Positions 15,565 to 24,130 of a stretch of 64,000 nucleotides of DNA are shown here, piece by piece. Under the pieces are notes generated by a model. It did no database searches. It was not told the origin of the DNA and was given only the letters and a program-made list of their open reading frames with translations. The first letter of the stretch is position 1. Each line of letters opens with the position of its first letter. Both the position numbers and the translations under genes were made by a program. Source of the DNA: Salinibacterium sp. dk2585 (GTDB lineage: Bacteria > Actinomycetota > Actinomycetes > Actinomycetales > Microbacteriaceae). Location of the stretch: positions 186,001 to 250,000 of the forward strand of contig NZ_CP042856.1 in NCBI RefSeq assembly GCF_008001035.1, in the 5' to 3' direction.

Positions 15565-16947
15565 ATGACCCGTCAGATCCGTTTCAATGCCTTCGACATG
15601 AACTGTGTCGCTCACCAGGCGTCAGGCCTGTGGCGTCACCCGCAGGACCGCTCCCGCGACTACAACACACTGAGCTACTGGACCGAGCTTGCCAAGCTCC
15701 TCGAGCGCGGCCGTTTCGACGGCATCTTCATCGCGGACGTCCTCGGCACCTACGACGTCTACGGCGGCAGCAACGAGGCGCCCATCACGCACGGCGCGCA
15801 GGTTCCCGTGAACGACCCGCTCATGCTCGTCTCGGCGATGGCATCCGTCACGGAGCACCTCGGTTTCGGGGTGACCGCCGGCACGGCATACGAGCATCCG
15901 TACCCCTTCGCGCGCCGGATGACGACGCTCGACCACCTCACGAACGGCCGGGTCGGCTGGAACGTCGTCACGGGCTACCTGCCAAGTGCCGCCCGCAACA
16001 TGGGCCACGACGACCAGATGGAGCACGACGAGCGCTACGCCCACGCCGACGAGTACCTCGAGGTGCTCTACAAGCTGTGGGAGGGCTCCTGGGAGGATGA
16101 CGCGGTCGTCGTTGATCGCGAGTCCGGCGTCTTCACCGACCCGTCGAAGGTGCACGACATCGGGCACGAGGGCAAGTACTTCACGGTGCCGGGAATCCAC
16201 ATCTCAGAGCCGTCGCCGCAGCGCACCCCCGTCATCTACCAGGCGGGTGCTTCGCCCCGAGGCATCGACTTCGCGGCGGGCAACGCCGAAGCCATCTTCG
16301 TGGCGGCGCCGCACAAGACCGCGCTCAAGGAGACGGTCGGCCGCATCCGCGACGCCCTCGAGGCCGCCGGACGCGATCGCCACTCAGCCCGCATCTACAC
16401 GCTCCTGACCGTCGTGACGGATGCCACGCCAGAAGCCGCACAGGCGAAGTACGAGGAATACCGTTCCTACGCGAGCCCCGAGGGCGCGCTCGTCTTCATG
16501 TCGGGCTGGATGGGCGTCGACCTGTCGCAGTTCGACCTCGACGAGCCGATCGGCAACGTCAAGAGCAACGCGATCCAGTCGAGCCTCGAGAACGTGCGTC
16601 GGGCGGGCGAGGACGGTCGCGTGCGCACCCTGCGCGAGCTCGCCCTCGAGAATGCCATCGGCGGACTCGGGCCGACCATCGTCGGTTCGGGCGAGGAGAT
16701 CGCCGACCAGCTGCAGGAGTGGGTCGAGGAAACGGATGTCGACGGCTTCAACCTCGCCTACGCCGTCACGCCCGGCACCTTCGAGGACATCGTCGAGCAC
16801 GTGATCCCCGTGCTGCAGGCGCGCGGCGCGTACCCGAGCGAGTACGTCGAGGGAACCCTGCGCAACAAGCTCTTCGGGGCGGGTGACTCGCTCCCCGAGT
16901 CGCACAAGGGCGCCGGCTACAAGGTTTCGGCGCGCGCCCTGGTGTGA
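15565..16947 (+). CDS. FMN-dependent monooxygenase, NtaA/SnaA/DszA family (luciferase-like)
   Basis: A 460-residue TIM-barrel flavin monooxygenase. Family features are FDMNCVAHQASGLWRHP at the N terminus, DGIFIADVLGTYDVYGG, GRVGWNVVTGYLPSAARNMG (about 145-164) and VIYQAGASPRGIDFAA. These match the two-component FMNH2-dependent group that attacks nitrilotriacetate, dibenzothiophene sulfone or long alkanes. It would need a separate flavin reductase, not seen nearby. ATG at 15565 has a GAAAGG ribosome site. The exact substrate cannot be predicted. It is a monocistronic gene. Confidence 0.9.
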   Translation: MTRQIRFNAFDMNCVAHQASGLWRHPQDRSRDYNTLSYWTELAKLLERGRFDGIFIADVLGTYDVYGGSNEAPITHGAQVPVNDPLMLVSAMASVTEHLGFGVTAGTAYEHPYPFARRMTTLDHLTNGRVGWNVVTGYLPSAARNMGHDDQMEHDERYAHADEYLEVLYKLWEGSWEDDAVVVDRESGVFTDPSKVHDIGHEGKYFTVPGIHISEPSPQRTPVIYQAGASPRGIDFAAGNAEAIFVAAPHKTALKETVGRIRDALEAAGRDRHSARIYTLLTVVTDATPEAAQAKYEEYRSYASPEGALVFMSGWMGVDLSQFDLDEPIGNVKSNAIQSSLENVRRAGEDGRVRTLRELALENAIGGLGPTIVGSGEEIADQLQEWVEETDVDGFNLAYAVTPGTFEDIVEHVIPVLQARGAYPSEYVEGTLRNKLFGAGDSLPESHKGAGYKVSARALV

Positions 16948-17095
16948 GCGGGGCTCGCGTGACCGCCGGCGCTCTCGCCGCCTGCGCGTAACCACCGCTC
17001 TCGCTTCCCCCGCGCGAGCACCGTTTTCGGTCATTCGTCGCGGGCGGGGTTCGCGCGGGAGAAGCGCCCCGGCGGCGGGGTGAGAGACTTGACGC

Positions 17096-18016
17096 GTGGC
17101 AGGGGTCTTGGTGGGGTTCGCGATTATCGCGGCGATCATCGCCACCGGCTACGTGATCGGGCGCATCCGTCTGCTCGGCCCGCATGCTCCGCTCGTGCTC
17201 GCGCGGCTCGTCTACTTCGTGCTTGCGCCGAGCCTGCTGTTCACGATCCTGGGCACGACGCCGGTTGAGCGGCTCTTCTCCTCCGAACTCGCGATCGCTG
17301 CCGGCGCGGCATTCGTCGCGATGACAGCATTCGCACTCGTGTCACGATTCGTCTGGCGACGTCCGGCGCCTGAGGTTGTGATCGGCTCGCTGTCGGCTGG
17401 TTACGTCAACGCCAACAACATCGGGATCCCGGTGTCGCTGTATGTGCTTGGGGATGCCGCGGCATCCGCCCCCGTCATCCTGTTGCAGCTGCTCGTGCTC
17501 GCGCCGGTGGGGCTTGCCTTGCTCGACATGACGACATCAGGGCGCCGCTCCTTCCTCGCGACGGTCACGCAACCGCTCAAGAACCCGATCCTGATCGGCT
17601 CGGCCGCCGGCGTGCTCGTGTCGGTGGCGGGCATCGAGATTCCGGCACCCGTCATGGAGCCCTTCCTCATCGTGGGCGCCGCCGCCGTGCCGCTCATGCT
17701 GCTGAACTACGGCATCTCGCTGCACGGCCAGCGCATCCTCCAGCCCGGCTCCGGTCGCCGCGACGTGTTGCTCGCGACGAGCATCAAGCTCGCGCTCATG
17801 CCCCTCGCCGCGTGGGGCCTCGCCCGATTCGTGTTCGGGCTCGACGGCCACGAACTCTTCGTCGCGGTCGGTCTCGCCGCCCTGCCGACCGCGCAGAACG
17901 TCTTCAACTACGCGCAGCTGTTCGGGCGAGGGGTCATCGTTTCGCGCGACACGATCCTCATCACGACGGTCGGCTCGCTGCCGGTGCTGCTGCTGATCGC
18001 GGCCCTGCTGAGCTAG
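17096..18016 (+). CDS. AEC family transporter (auxin efflux carrier-like permease)
   Basis: A 306-residue integral membrane protein with about ten predicted helices in two inverted halves. The first half has LVYFVLAPSLLF and the conserved crossover GYVNANNIGIPVSLYVLG; the second has LNYGISLHG and LPTAQNVFNYAQLFG. This is the AEC/BASS-related fold used for export or uptake of organic acids. GTG at 17096 has no clear ribosome site. The stop TAG shares its bases with the convergent exonuclease stop (CTAG). Substrate unknown. Confidence 0.85.
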   Translation: MAGVLVGFAIIAAIIATGYVIGRIRLLGPHAPLVLARLVYFVLAPSLLFTILGTTPVERLFSSELAIAAGAAFVAMTAFALVSRFVWRRPAPEVVIGSLSAGYVNANNIGIPVSLYVLGDAAASAPVILLQLLVLAPVGLALLDMTTSGRRSFLATVTQPLKNPILIGSAAGVLVSVAGIEIPAPVMEPFLIVGAAAVPLMLLNYGISLHGQRILQPGSGRRDVLLATSIKLALMPLAAWGLARFVFGLDGHELFVAVGLAALPTAQNVFNYAQLFGRGVIVSRDTILITTVGSLPVLLLIAALLS

Positions 18017-18849
18017 AAGATCATGGGCCGGTCGTCGTCATCGACCGCGAGTTCGAGGTCGACGACGACGGGCACATGGTCACTCGGGGCGTCGCCCTTG
18101 CGCTCATCGCGGTGAATCGAGGCATCCGTCACCAGGTCGGCGAACTCCTCGTTGCCGAGGATGAAGTCGATGCGCAGTCCCTCATTGCGGGGGAACTTGA
18201 GCTGCTTGTAGTCCCAGTAGGTGTAGCCCTCGGGCACGATCGGCCGCACGACATCGCTGATGCCGGCCGACTCGAAGGCGAAGAAGGCCTCCCGCTCGGC
18301 GGGCGAGACATGGGTCGTCACGCCGACCTGCAGCCCTGGGTCGCCCACATCGGAGTCGAGCGGCGCGACGTTCCAGTCACCCATGAGCGCGAGGGGAGTG
18401 CCCGGATGCTCGGCCATCCAGGCTTCGGATGCCTCACGCAGCCTCCCCAGCCAGTCCAGCTTGTAGACGTAATGCGGGTCGGCGAGCGAGCGCCCGTTGG
18501 GCACGTAGAGGCTCCACAGGCGCACGTCGTCGACCGTGACACCGAGGGCGCGGGCCTCGAGCGGCTGGTCGGGGCCCTCGAGCCCCTTCAGGAAGCCGGG
18601 CTGGCCCGCGAAGGAGGTCTCGACATCCGTCATGGGGAGGCGGCTCGCGAAGGCGACGCCGTTCCACTGGTTGAGGCCGTGCGCGATGATCTCGTAGCCG
18701 ACCTCCTCGAAGGCGGCGACGGGAAACTGCTCCGGCTTGCACTTGATCTCCTGCATGCCCAGCACGTCGATGTCTTCACGCACGAGCCAGTCGACGACTC
18801 GGCCATATCGGGTGCGGATGGAGTTGACGTTCCAAGTGGCGACACGCAT
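18013..18849 (-). CDS. xthA: Exodeoxyribonuclease III (AP endonuclease family)
   Basis: A 278-residue endonuclease/exonuclease/phosphatase-fold enzyme for base excision repair: it cuts at abasic sites and trims 3' ends. Motifs are in order: MRVATWNVNSIRTR, the metal Glu in LGMQEIKC, SLYVPNG, GDWNVAP (catalytic Asp/Asn), and the C-terminal LRIDFIL and PSDHVPV. All catalytic residues are present. A TAGCGT box lies six bases before the ATG (leaderless). It converges on the AEC gene with a shared CTAG stop. Confidence 0.94.
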   Translation of the reverse strand: MRVATWNVNSIRTRYGRVVDWLVREDIDVLGMQEIKCKPEQFPVAAFEEVGYEIIAHGLNQWNGVAFASRLPMTDVETSFAGQPGFLKGLEGPDQPLEARALGVTVDDVRLWSLYVPNGRSLADPHYVYKLDWLGRLREASEAWMAEHPGTPLALMGDWNVAPLDSDVGDPGLQVGVTTHVSPAEREAFFAFESAGISDVVRPIVPEGYTYWDYKQLKFPRNEGLRIDFILGNEEFADLVTDASIHRDERKGDAPSDHVPVVVDLELAVDDDDRPMIF

Positions 18850-18861
18850 GCCACCACGCTA
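18850..18861 (-). promoter_or_regulatory. -10 box TAGCGT of a leaderless promoter for xthA
   Basis: TAGCGT at 18861-18856 on the minus strand, six bases before the ATG. Confidence 0.55.
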
Positions 18862-18879
18862 CCGGCCCCGTTGGCATCC

Positions 18880-18942
18880 CCAATTCAGGATGGAGGCTTT
18901 CCCAACTCAGGAGTTTCCTGTCCGATCTCAGGATTAGGAAAG
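18880..18942. repeat. 38-nt intergenic repeat, copy B, with flanking half copies
   Basis: The unit at 18897-18934 begins CTTTCCCAACTCAGGAGTTT. The first 16 bases equal copy A at 1551. A partial CCAATTCAGGA precedes it and TAGGAAAG closes a short terminal inverted repeat. The stop codon of the metallo-beta-lactamase gene lies at its edge, so the repeat reaches the 3' end of a coding region. Confidence 0.75.
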
Positions 18943-19698
18943 TCGCAGGTAGGCGAGCTGGGTGGCGACGGATGCCTCGGCGGCGAAGCGTACGGCGGGA
19001 TCCACATCGGCATAGACGAGGTCGGCGACGGCTGAGACCTCGGCGGACGCGGCATCCGTCGACAGTTGCTGCAGTGCGTCGCGGATCTGCTGCAGCCGCT
19101 CGTGCCGGTGCTCGCGCAGTGCCTGGCATACCGCCGCGAGATCGGGAAGCTGCGGGCCGTGGGCGGGCAGCACGGGCACGGGGCCGATCGCCTCAAGCCG
19201 ATCGAGCGAGTCGAGGTATGCGGCGAGGGAGCCATCGTCGTTCATGAGCACGGTCGTGCCGCGCCCGAGGATCGTGTCTCCCGTGAGCACGCCCACCTGG
19301 CCGCCCGCCTCGACGACGAAGCTGAGCGAGTCCGCCGTGTGGCCGGGCGTCGCGAGCACGCGGATGCGCACCCCCTCCATTTCGATGACCTCGCCGTCGG
19401 CGAGCGGCTCGCCGTCGTGGCAGTGGCCCGGGTCGAAGGCCCGGACGGGCGCCCCCGTGCGCTCTCGGAGGCCCGGGATGCCGGCCGTGTGGTCGGCGTG
19501 GTGGTGCGTGATGAGGACGAGCACGACGCGACCCGCTGCCGCGAGCGCATCGAGGTGTCCGGCGTCGTCGGGCCCAGGGTCGACCACCACCAGTTCGTCG
19601 GGGCGTCCAAGCAGGTAGCTGTTGGTGCCGTCGAGCGTCATCGGGCCCGGATTGGGCGCCAGCACGGGCCTCACGAGGTCGCTGAACTGCGTGTCCAT
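18934..19698 (-). CDS. Metallo-beta-lactamase fold hydrolase (LACTB2-like)
   Basis: A 254-residue MBL-fold protein: LVVVDPGPDDAGHLD, the metal motif THHHADHTAG, PGHTADSLSF, LTGDTILGRG, and a final LPAHGP with the last metal His. The C-terminal winged-helix-like extension (residues 200-254) resembles LACTB2-type RNA endonucleases and glyoxalase II relatives. It could act on RNA, thioesters or lactones. It follows a Nudix gene by nine bases but has its own TAGGGT box formed with the Nudix stop codon. Confidence 0.85.
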   Translation of the reverse strand: MDTQFSDLVRPVLAPNPGPMTLDGTNSYLLGRPDELVVVDPGPDDAGHLDALAAAGRVVLVLITHHHADHTAGIPGLRERTGAPVRAFDPGHCHDGEPLADGEVIEMEGVRIRVLATPGHTADSLSFVVEAGGQVGVLTGDTILGRGTTVLMNDDGSLAAYLDSLDRLEAIGPVPVLPAHGPQLPDLAAVCQALREHRHERLQQIRDALQQLSTDAASAEVSAVADLVYADVDPAVRFAAEASVATQLAYLRLS

Positions 19699-19710
19699 GG
19701 CGCGACCCTA
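19699..19710 (-). promoter_or_regulatory. -10 box TAGGGT overlapping the Nudix stop codon
   Basis: TAGGGT at 19710-19705 on the minus strand starts with the TAG stop of the Nudix gene and ends six bases before the ATG of the MBL-fold gene. Confidence 0.5.
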
Positions 19711-20451
19711 CAGCGGGAACTCCGTGATGCCGTAGCCGGCCTCCGCGGGAATGATGCTGACGCGAGTGCCGTCGGGCCGTGTCTCGGCGCGGGCGTGGAC
19801 CGCGAATCGGGGGCGCGCTGCCGCCTGCCGGAGCGCATCCGCCGCCGTGCCGCTCTCTGCGAGCCGCAACAGGTTCGCGTAGGTGGGGAACATGATGTTC
19901 CGCTCGCCCTGCTCCGCGCGCTGGATGAGCGCAGCGGGCGCCGCCCACTCGACGTTGACCGCCTCGGTGCCGTCCGCGGTCGCAACCTGGTTGCGGGGTG
20001 CACGGGCGAGCAGGAAGTGGGTGTCGAAGCGCTTCGGGTTCGTGGGCGGGGTGATCCAGTGCCCGAAGTGCACCACCTCGTCGAGGCGAAGCCGACCGCC
20101 CGAGTCGCGCACCGTGTCGATGAAGCGGGGTGCCGGAGCATCCGGTTGCTCCACATGGCCGCCGTCAAGGCGCTGTGCAAGGAGGAGGCCCGTCTCCTCG
20201 AAGGTCTCTCGGATGCCCGCGATGCGGATGGCACGCTCCGAGCGATCGAGGTGCTCGCCGCCGGTCACCAGCGGCAGCCACTCGTCGTCGCTGTCGTCCG
20301 GGTCGACGACCCCGCCGGGGAACACGATCGCCGAGGCGAAGGTCGCACCGGCGTGCCGCTGCACCGTCAGGACCTCAAAGGGGTCGTCGCGGACGAGCAG
20401 GATGGTCGCGGCGAGCCGCAGGGCGGCATCCGTCGATCCGTCTCTCGTCAC
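19708..20451 (-). CDS. Nudix hydrolase, NUDT19-like with split Nudix box
   Basis: A 247-residue protein. The Nudix box is interrupted: FPGGVVDPDDSDDEW (about 44-58) is separated by about 20 residues from AGIRETFEETGLLL, which supplies the catalytic Glu residues. This insertion, and the IMFPTYANLLRLAE segment near residue 195, are seen in NUDT19/RP2-type CoA diphosphatases. It probably hydrolyses CoA derivatives or other nucleoside diphosphates. The GTG start has a TAGGTT box six bases upstream. It lies in tandem with the MBL-fold gene. Confidence 0.82.
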   Translation of the reverse strand: MTRDGSTDAALRLAATILLVRDDPFEVLTVQRHAGATFASAIVFPGGVVDPDDSDDEWLPLVTGGEHLDRSERAIRIAGIRETFEETGLLLAQRLDGGHVEQPDAPAPRFIDTVRDSGGRLRLDEVVHFGHWITPPTNPKRFDTHFLLARAPRNQVATADGTEAVNVEWAAPAALIQRAEQGERNIMFPTYANLLRLAESGTAADALRQAAARPRFAVHARAETRPDGTRVSIIPAEAGYGITEFPL

Positions 20452-20463
20452 GACACCAACCTA
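20452..20463 (-). promoter_or_regulatory. -10 box TAGGTT of a leaderless promoter for the Nudix gene
   Basis: TAGGTT at 20463-20458 on the minus strand, six bases before the GTG. Confidence 0.5.
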
Positions 20464-20467
20464 CGGT

Positions 20468-20532
20468 CTTTCCCAATTGAGGAGGTGCCTTTCACAGTTC
20501 AGGACCGGACAGGCCCGGTCCTGAACTGTGAA
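20468..20532. repeat. 38-nt intergenic repeat, copy C, with an 18-bp-arm hairpin
   Basis: The unit at 20468-20505 begins CTTTCCCAATTGAGGAGGTG. Its second half forms a perfect 18-bp stem: 20491-20508 pairs with 20515-20532 around a six-base loop. It lies six bases beyond the stop of the membrane protein gene (minus strand), where it would fold as a terminator-like hairpin. Confidence 0.8.
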
Positions 20533-20537
20533 CGCAG

Positions 20538-21011
20538 TCAGCGGCCGGCGAGGAGGTTGACGCCGAGCATCCCGAGCACGCCGAAGGCGATGCCCCACAG
20601 GATGATCGAGATCGTCTGCCAGAAGATGACGGCGCTGCGCGAGGCGCCCCAGCCGACCATGGCGCCCGAGGTGATCTGGCTCGGCAGCACGGTCTGGCCG
20701 AGGAGGCTGACGCCGGCGACGCCGAACTTGTCGAAGCGCTCCTTAAACTTCTGCCTGCGCGGGGTGAGCGGCTTCTCGTCGGAGCCGCGGCGCTCCCGGA
20801 TCTTCTTGAAGAGCAGCACGACGAGCACCATGGAGATCCAGTTGCCGATGACCGCAGCAATGATCGCAACGATCACGGGCGCGCCCGCCAGCACGCCGAC
20901 GAGCGCGCCTCCGTAGGACTCGACGAAGGGGATGGCGCTGATCAGGATCACCGCCGCCCACTGCCAGAACGGGTGTACGGACTCGGTGAACGCCTGGAGC
21001 GCGTCGATCAC
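20538..21011 (-). CDS. Small multi-drug export family membrane protein (COG2426)
   Basis: A 157-residue integral membrane protein with about four predicted helices: AAVILISAIPFVESYGGA (about 18-35), an Ala/Ile/Val-rich helix with GNWISMVLVVLLF, a basic cytoplasmic loop (KKIRERRGSDEKPLTPRRQK), and helices with GVSLLGQTVLPSQITSGA. This matches the family annotated small multi-drug export protein, for which transport function is poorly proven. GTG at 21011 has a GAAAGG ribosome site. It is divergent from the F420-dependent dehydrogenase gene. Confidence 0.78.
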   Translation of the reverse strand: MIDALQAFTESVHPFWQWAAVILISAIPFVESYGGALVGVLAGAPVIVAIIAAVIGNWISMVLVVLLFKKIRERRGSDEKPLTPRRQKFKERFDKFGVAGVSLLGQTVLPSQITSGAMVGWGASRSAVIFWQTISIILWGIAFGVLGMLGVNLLAGR

Positions 21012-21142
21012 GGGTGGTGCCTTTCGTTGGGGGGTGTGTTCCCACGGTATCCAGTGCGAGAAGCGCCATAGATCCCCCCGATGGCCGACGCCGCTCGGTG
21101 GAGAGCAGCGTGGCCGTACACATTCCTGCAACACGGCGGGAG

Positions 21143-21154
21143 TAGGGTCTGGCC
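21143..21154 (+). promoter_or_regulatory. -10 box TAGGGT of a leaderless promoter for fgd
   Basis: TAGGGT at 21143-21148, six bases, then ATG. No ribosome site is present. Confidence 0.55.
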
Positions 21155-22159
21155 ATGCTGAAACTGGGTCTGAAGGCGTCCGCTGAGCAATTCGCCCCGC
21201 GAGAGCTCGTCGAGTTGGGTGTGCTTGCGGAGCAGCACGGCTTCGACAGCGTCACGGTGAGCGACCATTTCCAGCCGTGGCGCCACAAGGGTGGCCATGC
21301 ACCCTTCTCCCTCGCGTGGATGACCGCCGTGGGCGAGCGCACGGAGCGCATCACGATCGGCACCTCCGTCATGACGCCGACGTTCCGCTACAACCCGGCC
21401 GTCGTCGCGCAGGCCTTCGCTACCATGGGCTGTCTCTATCCGGGTCGCATCCTCCTCGGTGTCGGAACGGGCGAGGCCCTCAACGAGATCGCGACGGGCT
21501 TCGACCGCGAGTGGCCCGAGTTCAAGGAGCGCTTCGCACGCCTGCGTGAGGCGGTCGACCTCATGCGGCAGCTGTGGGTCGGCGATCGTGTCAACTTCGA
21601 GGGCGAGTACTACCGCACGGTGGGCGCCTCCATCTATGACGTGCCGGATGGCGGCATCCCCGTCTATGTCGCGGCGGGCGGGCCCCTCGTGGCCCGCTAT
21701 GCGGGTCGCGCGGGCGATGGTTTCATCTGCACCTCCGGCAAGGGCATGGAGCTCTACACCGACTCCCTCCTCCCGGCCGTCGCGGAGGGCGCGGCGAAGG
21801 TCGGTCGCAGCATGGACGACATCGACCGCATGATCGAGATCAAGCTCTCCTACGACACTGACGCGGATGCCGCCCTTGAGAACACGCGCTTCTGGGCGCC
21901 CCTCTCTCTCACGCCCGAGCAGAAGCACTCGATCGATGACCCCATGGAGATGGAGGCGGCGGCGGATGCCCTGCCCATCGAGCAGGTCGCGAAGCGCTGG
22001 ATCGTCTCGAACGACCCTGAGGAGGTTGTCGAGCAGGTGCGTCCCTACGTGGAGGCGGGGCTCAACCACCTCGTGTTCCACGGGCCCGGTCAGGACCAGC
22101 GCCGCTTCGTGGAGCTCTTCGAGCGGGATCTCGCGCCGCGAATCCGCGATCTCAGTTGA
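21155..22159 (+). CDS. fgd: F420-dependent glucose-6-phosphate dehydrogenase
   Basis: A 334-residue luciferase-like TIM-barrel enzyme oxidising glucose 6-phosphate to 6-phosphogluconolactone with reduction of F420. It shares long identical blocks with mycobacterial FGD1: [20 protein letters not shown], the active-site [19 protein letters not shown] (catalytic His and Trp), [43 protein letters not shown], and [20 protein letters not shown]. It generates F420H2 for the F420 oxidoreductases encoded a few kilobases away and possibly in the pyrimidine cluster. Confidence 0.96.
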   Translation: MLKLGLKASAEQFAPRELVELGVLAEQHGFDSVTVSDHFQPWRHKGGHAPFSLAWMTAVGERTERITIGTSVMTPTFRYNPAVVAQAFATMGCLYPGRILLGVGTGEALNEIATGFDREWPEFKERFARLREAVDLMRQLWVGDRVNFEGEYYRTVGASIYDVPDGGIPVYVAAGGPLVARYAGRAGDGFICTSGKGMELYTDSLLPAVAEGAAKVGRSMDDIDRMIEIKLSYDTDADAALENTRFWAPLSLTPEQKHSIDDPMEMEAAADALPIEQVAKRWIVSNDPEEVVEQVRPYVEAGLNHLVFHGPGQDQRRFVELFERDLAPRIRDLS

Positions 22160-22357
22160 GTAACGCGAATTCCGGGCACTGAGAGGTCGACTTCGTCGAC
22201 GTCCGCGCGATGCAATACTTTGATCGGCGGCACAGAAACTGTGTACGCAGGGACGCCCACAGCCGAGACATCCCACAGATGATCAGGTGCTGCATCGCGG
22301 GACGGGTAGTTTTATATCCGGAGATGCCCCTGGGGTGACGACGACAAGGAGATATCA
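22160..22357 (+). promoter_or_regulatory. 198-base intergenic region upstream of the etf operon
   Basis: It holds no ORF. An AT-rich patch TAGTTTTATAT (22307-22317) is the best -10 candidate for the etf operon, leaving a leader of about 35-40 bases with a strong AAGGAG ribosome site. No clear -35 is seen. Confidence 0.35.
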
Positions 22358-23131
22358 GTGAAGATTGCCGTGCTCATCAAGCAGGTGCCCGACACTTATG
22401 GCGAGCGCAAGCTGACGCCGGAGGGCCTGGTTGACCGCGACGCTAGTGACGCGATCATCGACGAGATCAGCGAGCGCGCGATCGAGGTGGCGCTGCAGCA
22501 GAAGGATGCTGACAAGAGCGTCGAGGTCGTTGTCGTCTCGATGGGTCCGGCTGAGGCGAAGGATGCGCTCCGCAAGGCACTCTCGATGGGTGCCGACGCG
22601 GCCATCCACGTGCTCGACGACGCGCTCGTCGCATCCGACGCGGGTTGGACGGCCACGACGCTGGCCGCGGCCATCCGCCACATCGGCGGTGTCGACCTCA
22701 TCGTCGCGGGTGACTCCTCGACCGACGGTCGCGGCGGTGTCATCCCCGCGATGGTCGCCGAGCACCTGGGCATCTCGTGCCTCAACGGTGTTGACGGTCT
22801 CACGATCGGCTCCGAAGTAAGCGGTTCGCAGGCGACCGAGTCCGGCACCCGTGCCGTGCACGCCTCGCTGCCGGCGATTGTCTCGATCACCGAGAGCGCC
22901 GACGAGGCTCGCTTCCCCAACTTCAAGGGCATCATGACGGCTAAGCGCAAGCCGCTGACCGTGGTCTCCCTCTCCGAGCTCGGTGTCGACCCGTCGTTCC
23001 CGGGGCTTGCTCGTTCGGTCGTCGTGAGCACCTCTGAGCGTCCCGCGCGCGCCGCCGGCCGCAAGGTCGTCGACGAGGGCCAGGCCGCCGAAGAGCTCGT
23101 CGAATTCCTCGCCGCCCAGCGCCTGATCTAG
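22358..23131 (+). CDS. etfB: Electron transfer flavoprotein beta subunit
   Basis: A 257-residue ETF beta subunit binding AMP. MKIAVLIKQVPDTYGERKL, SMGPAEAKDALRKALSMGAD and GDSSTDGRGGVIPAMVAEHL are family blocks, and the C-terminal FPNFKGIMTAKRKPL is the usual recognition-loop region. The GTG start has an AAGGAG site seven bases upstream. It forms the heterodimer with EtfA and accepts electrons from acyl-CoA dehydrogenases, one of which is encoded in the same operon. Confidence 0.95.
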   Translation: MKIAVLIKQVPDTYGERKLTPEGLVDRDASDAIIDEISERAIEVALQQKDADKSVEVVVVSMGPAEAKDALRKALSMGADAAIHVLDDALVASDAGWTATTLAAAIRHIGGVDLIVAGDSSTDGRGGVIPAMVAEHLGISCLNGVDGLTIGSEVSGSQATESGTRAVHASLPAIVSITESADEARFPNFKGIMTAKRKPLTVVSLSELGVDPSFPGLARSVVVSTSERPARAAGRKVVDEGQAAEELVEFLAAQRLI

Positions 23132-23158
23132 TCACGACCTCATCTAAGGAGTATGCAG

Positions 23159-24130
23159 ATGTCGAACATCCTCGCTTTCATCGAGGTCTCCACCACTGGC
23201 GAGATCCGTGGTTCCGCCCAGATGCTGCTGAAGGCAGCCGCCGACATGGGCACGCCCGTCGCGGTTGTCGCGGTTGCGCCTGGCACGGGTGCCGGCCTCG
23301 TCGAGCAGCTGGGCAGCCTCGGCGCCCAGCAGGTCTACGTCGCTGAGACGGATGCCGCGACCACGACCGTCGCTGCCGGCCAGGTTGCCGCGCTCGAGGC
23401 CGCTGTCGCGGAGTTCAGCCCCGCCGCGGTGCTCGCCGCCCACTCGCCCGATGGTCGCGAGATCGCCGGACGCCTCGCGGTGCGCACCAAGGGTGCCCTC
23501 CTCGTCGATGCTGTTGGCGTGAAGGCCGATGGCGACCGTGTCGTCGCGACCCACTCCGTCTTCGGTGGCGCCTACACCGTCGAGGCAACGGTCGAGGGCG
23601 GCCTGCCCATCGTCACGCTGCGCCTCGGCGCGATCGACGGCCAGGCTGCTGCCGGTTCGGCGACGGCGCAGACCGTGCAGGTCACGCCCGACACGAGCGT
23701 CGCGGCCACGATCGACTCCGTCAATGACGAGACCGTCACCTCCACCCGGCCCGAGCTGCGCGGTGCGCAGAAGATCGTCTCGGGTGGTCGCGGCCTCGGC
23801 TCGAAGGAGAACTTCGTGCTCGTCGAGCAGCTCGCCGACGCCCTCGGCGCGGCCGTCGGCGCCTCGCGTGCCGCGGTCGACGCCGGCTACGTTCCCCACT
23901 CCTACCAGGTCGGCCAGACCGGTATCACGGTCTCGCCGCAGCTCTACATCGCCCTCGGCATTTCGGGCGCGATCCAGCACCGCGCGGGTATGCAGACGGC
24001 CAAGACGATCGTCGCGATCAACAAGGACGAGGACTCGCCAATCTTCGAGATCGCCGACTTCGGCATCGTCGGTGACGTCTTCGAGATCGTTCCGAAGGTC
24101 ATCGAGGCGATCGAGGCTCGCGGCAAGTGA
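23159..24130 (+). CDS. etfA: Electron transfer flavoprotein alpha subunit
   Basis: A 323-residue ETF alpha subunit holding the FAD. The C-terminal FAD domain has [33 protein letters not shown], the [19 protein letters not shown] signature and [25 protein letters not shown] at 23159 is preferred over one at 23153 because AAGGAG lies seven bases before it and only one base before the other. The stop overlaps the cytochrome gene start (GTGA), tying the ETF to a membrane electron carrier. Confidence 0.95.
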   Translation: MSNILAFIEVSTTGEIRGSAQMLLKAAADMGTPVAVVAVAPGTGAGLVEQLGSLGAQQVYVAETDAATTTVAAGQVAALEAAVAEFSPAAVLAAHSPDGREIAGRLAVRTKGALLVDAVGVKADGDRVVATHSVFGGAYTVEATVEGGLPIVTLRLGAIDGQAAAGSATAQTVQVTPDTSVAATIDSVNDETVTSTRPELRGAQKIVSGGRGLGSKENFVLVEQLADALGAAVGASRAAVDAGYVPHSYQVGQTGITVSPQLYIALGISGAIQHRAGMQTAKTIVAINKDEDSPIFEIADFGIVGDVFEIVPKVIEAIEARGK

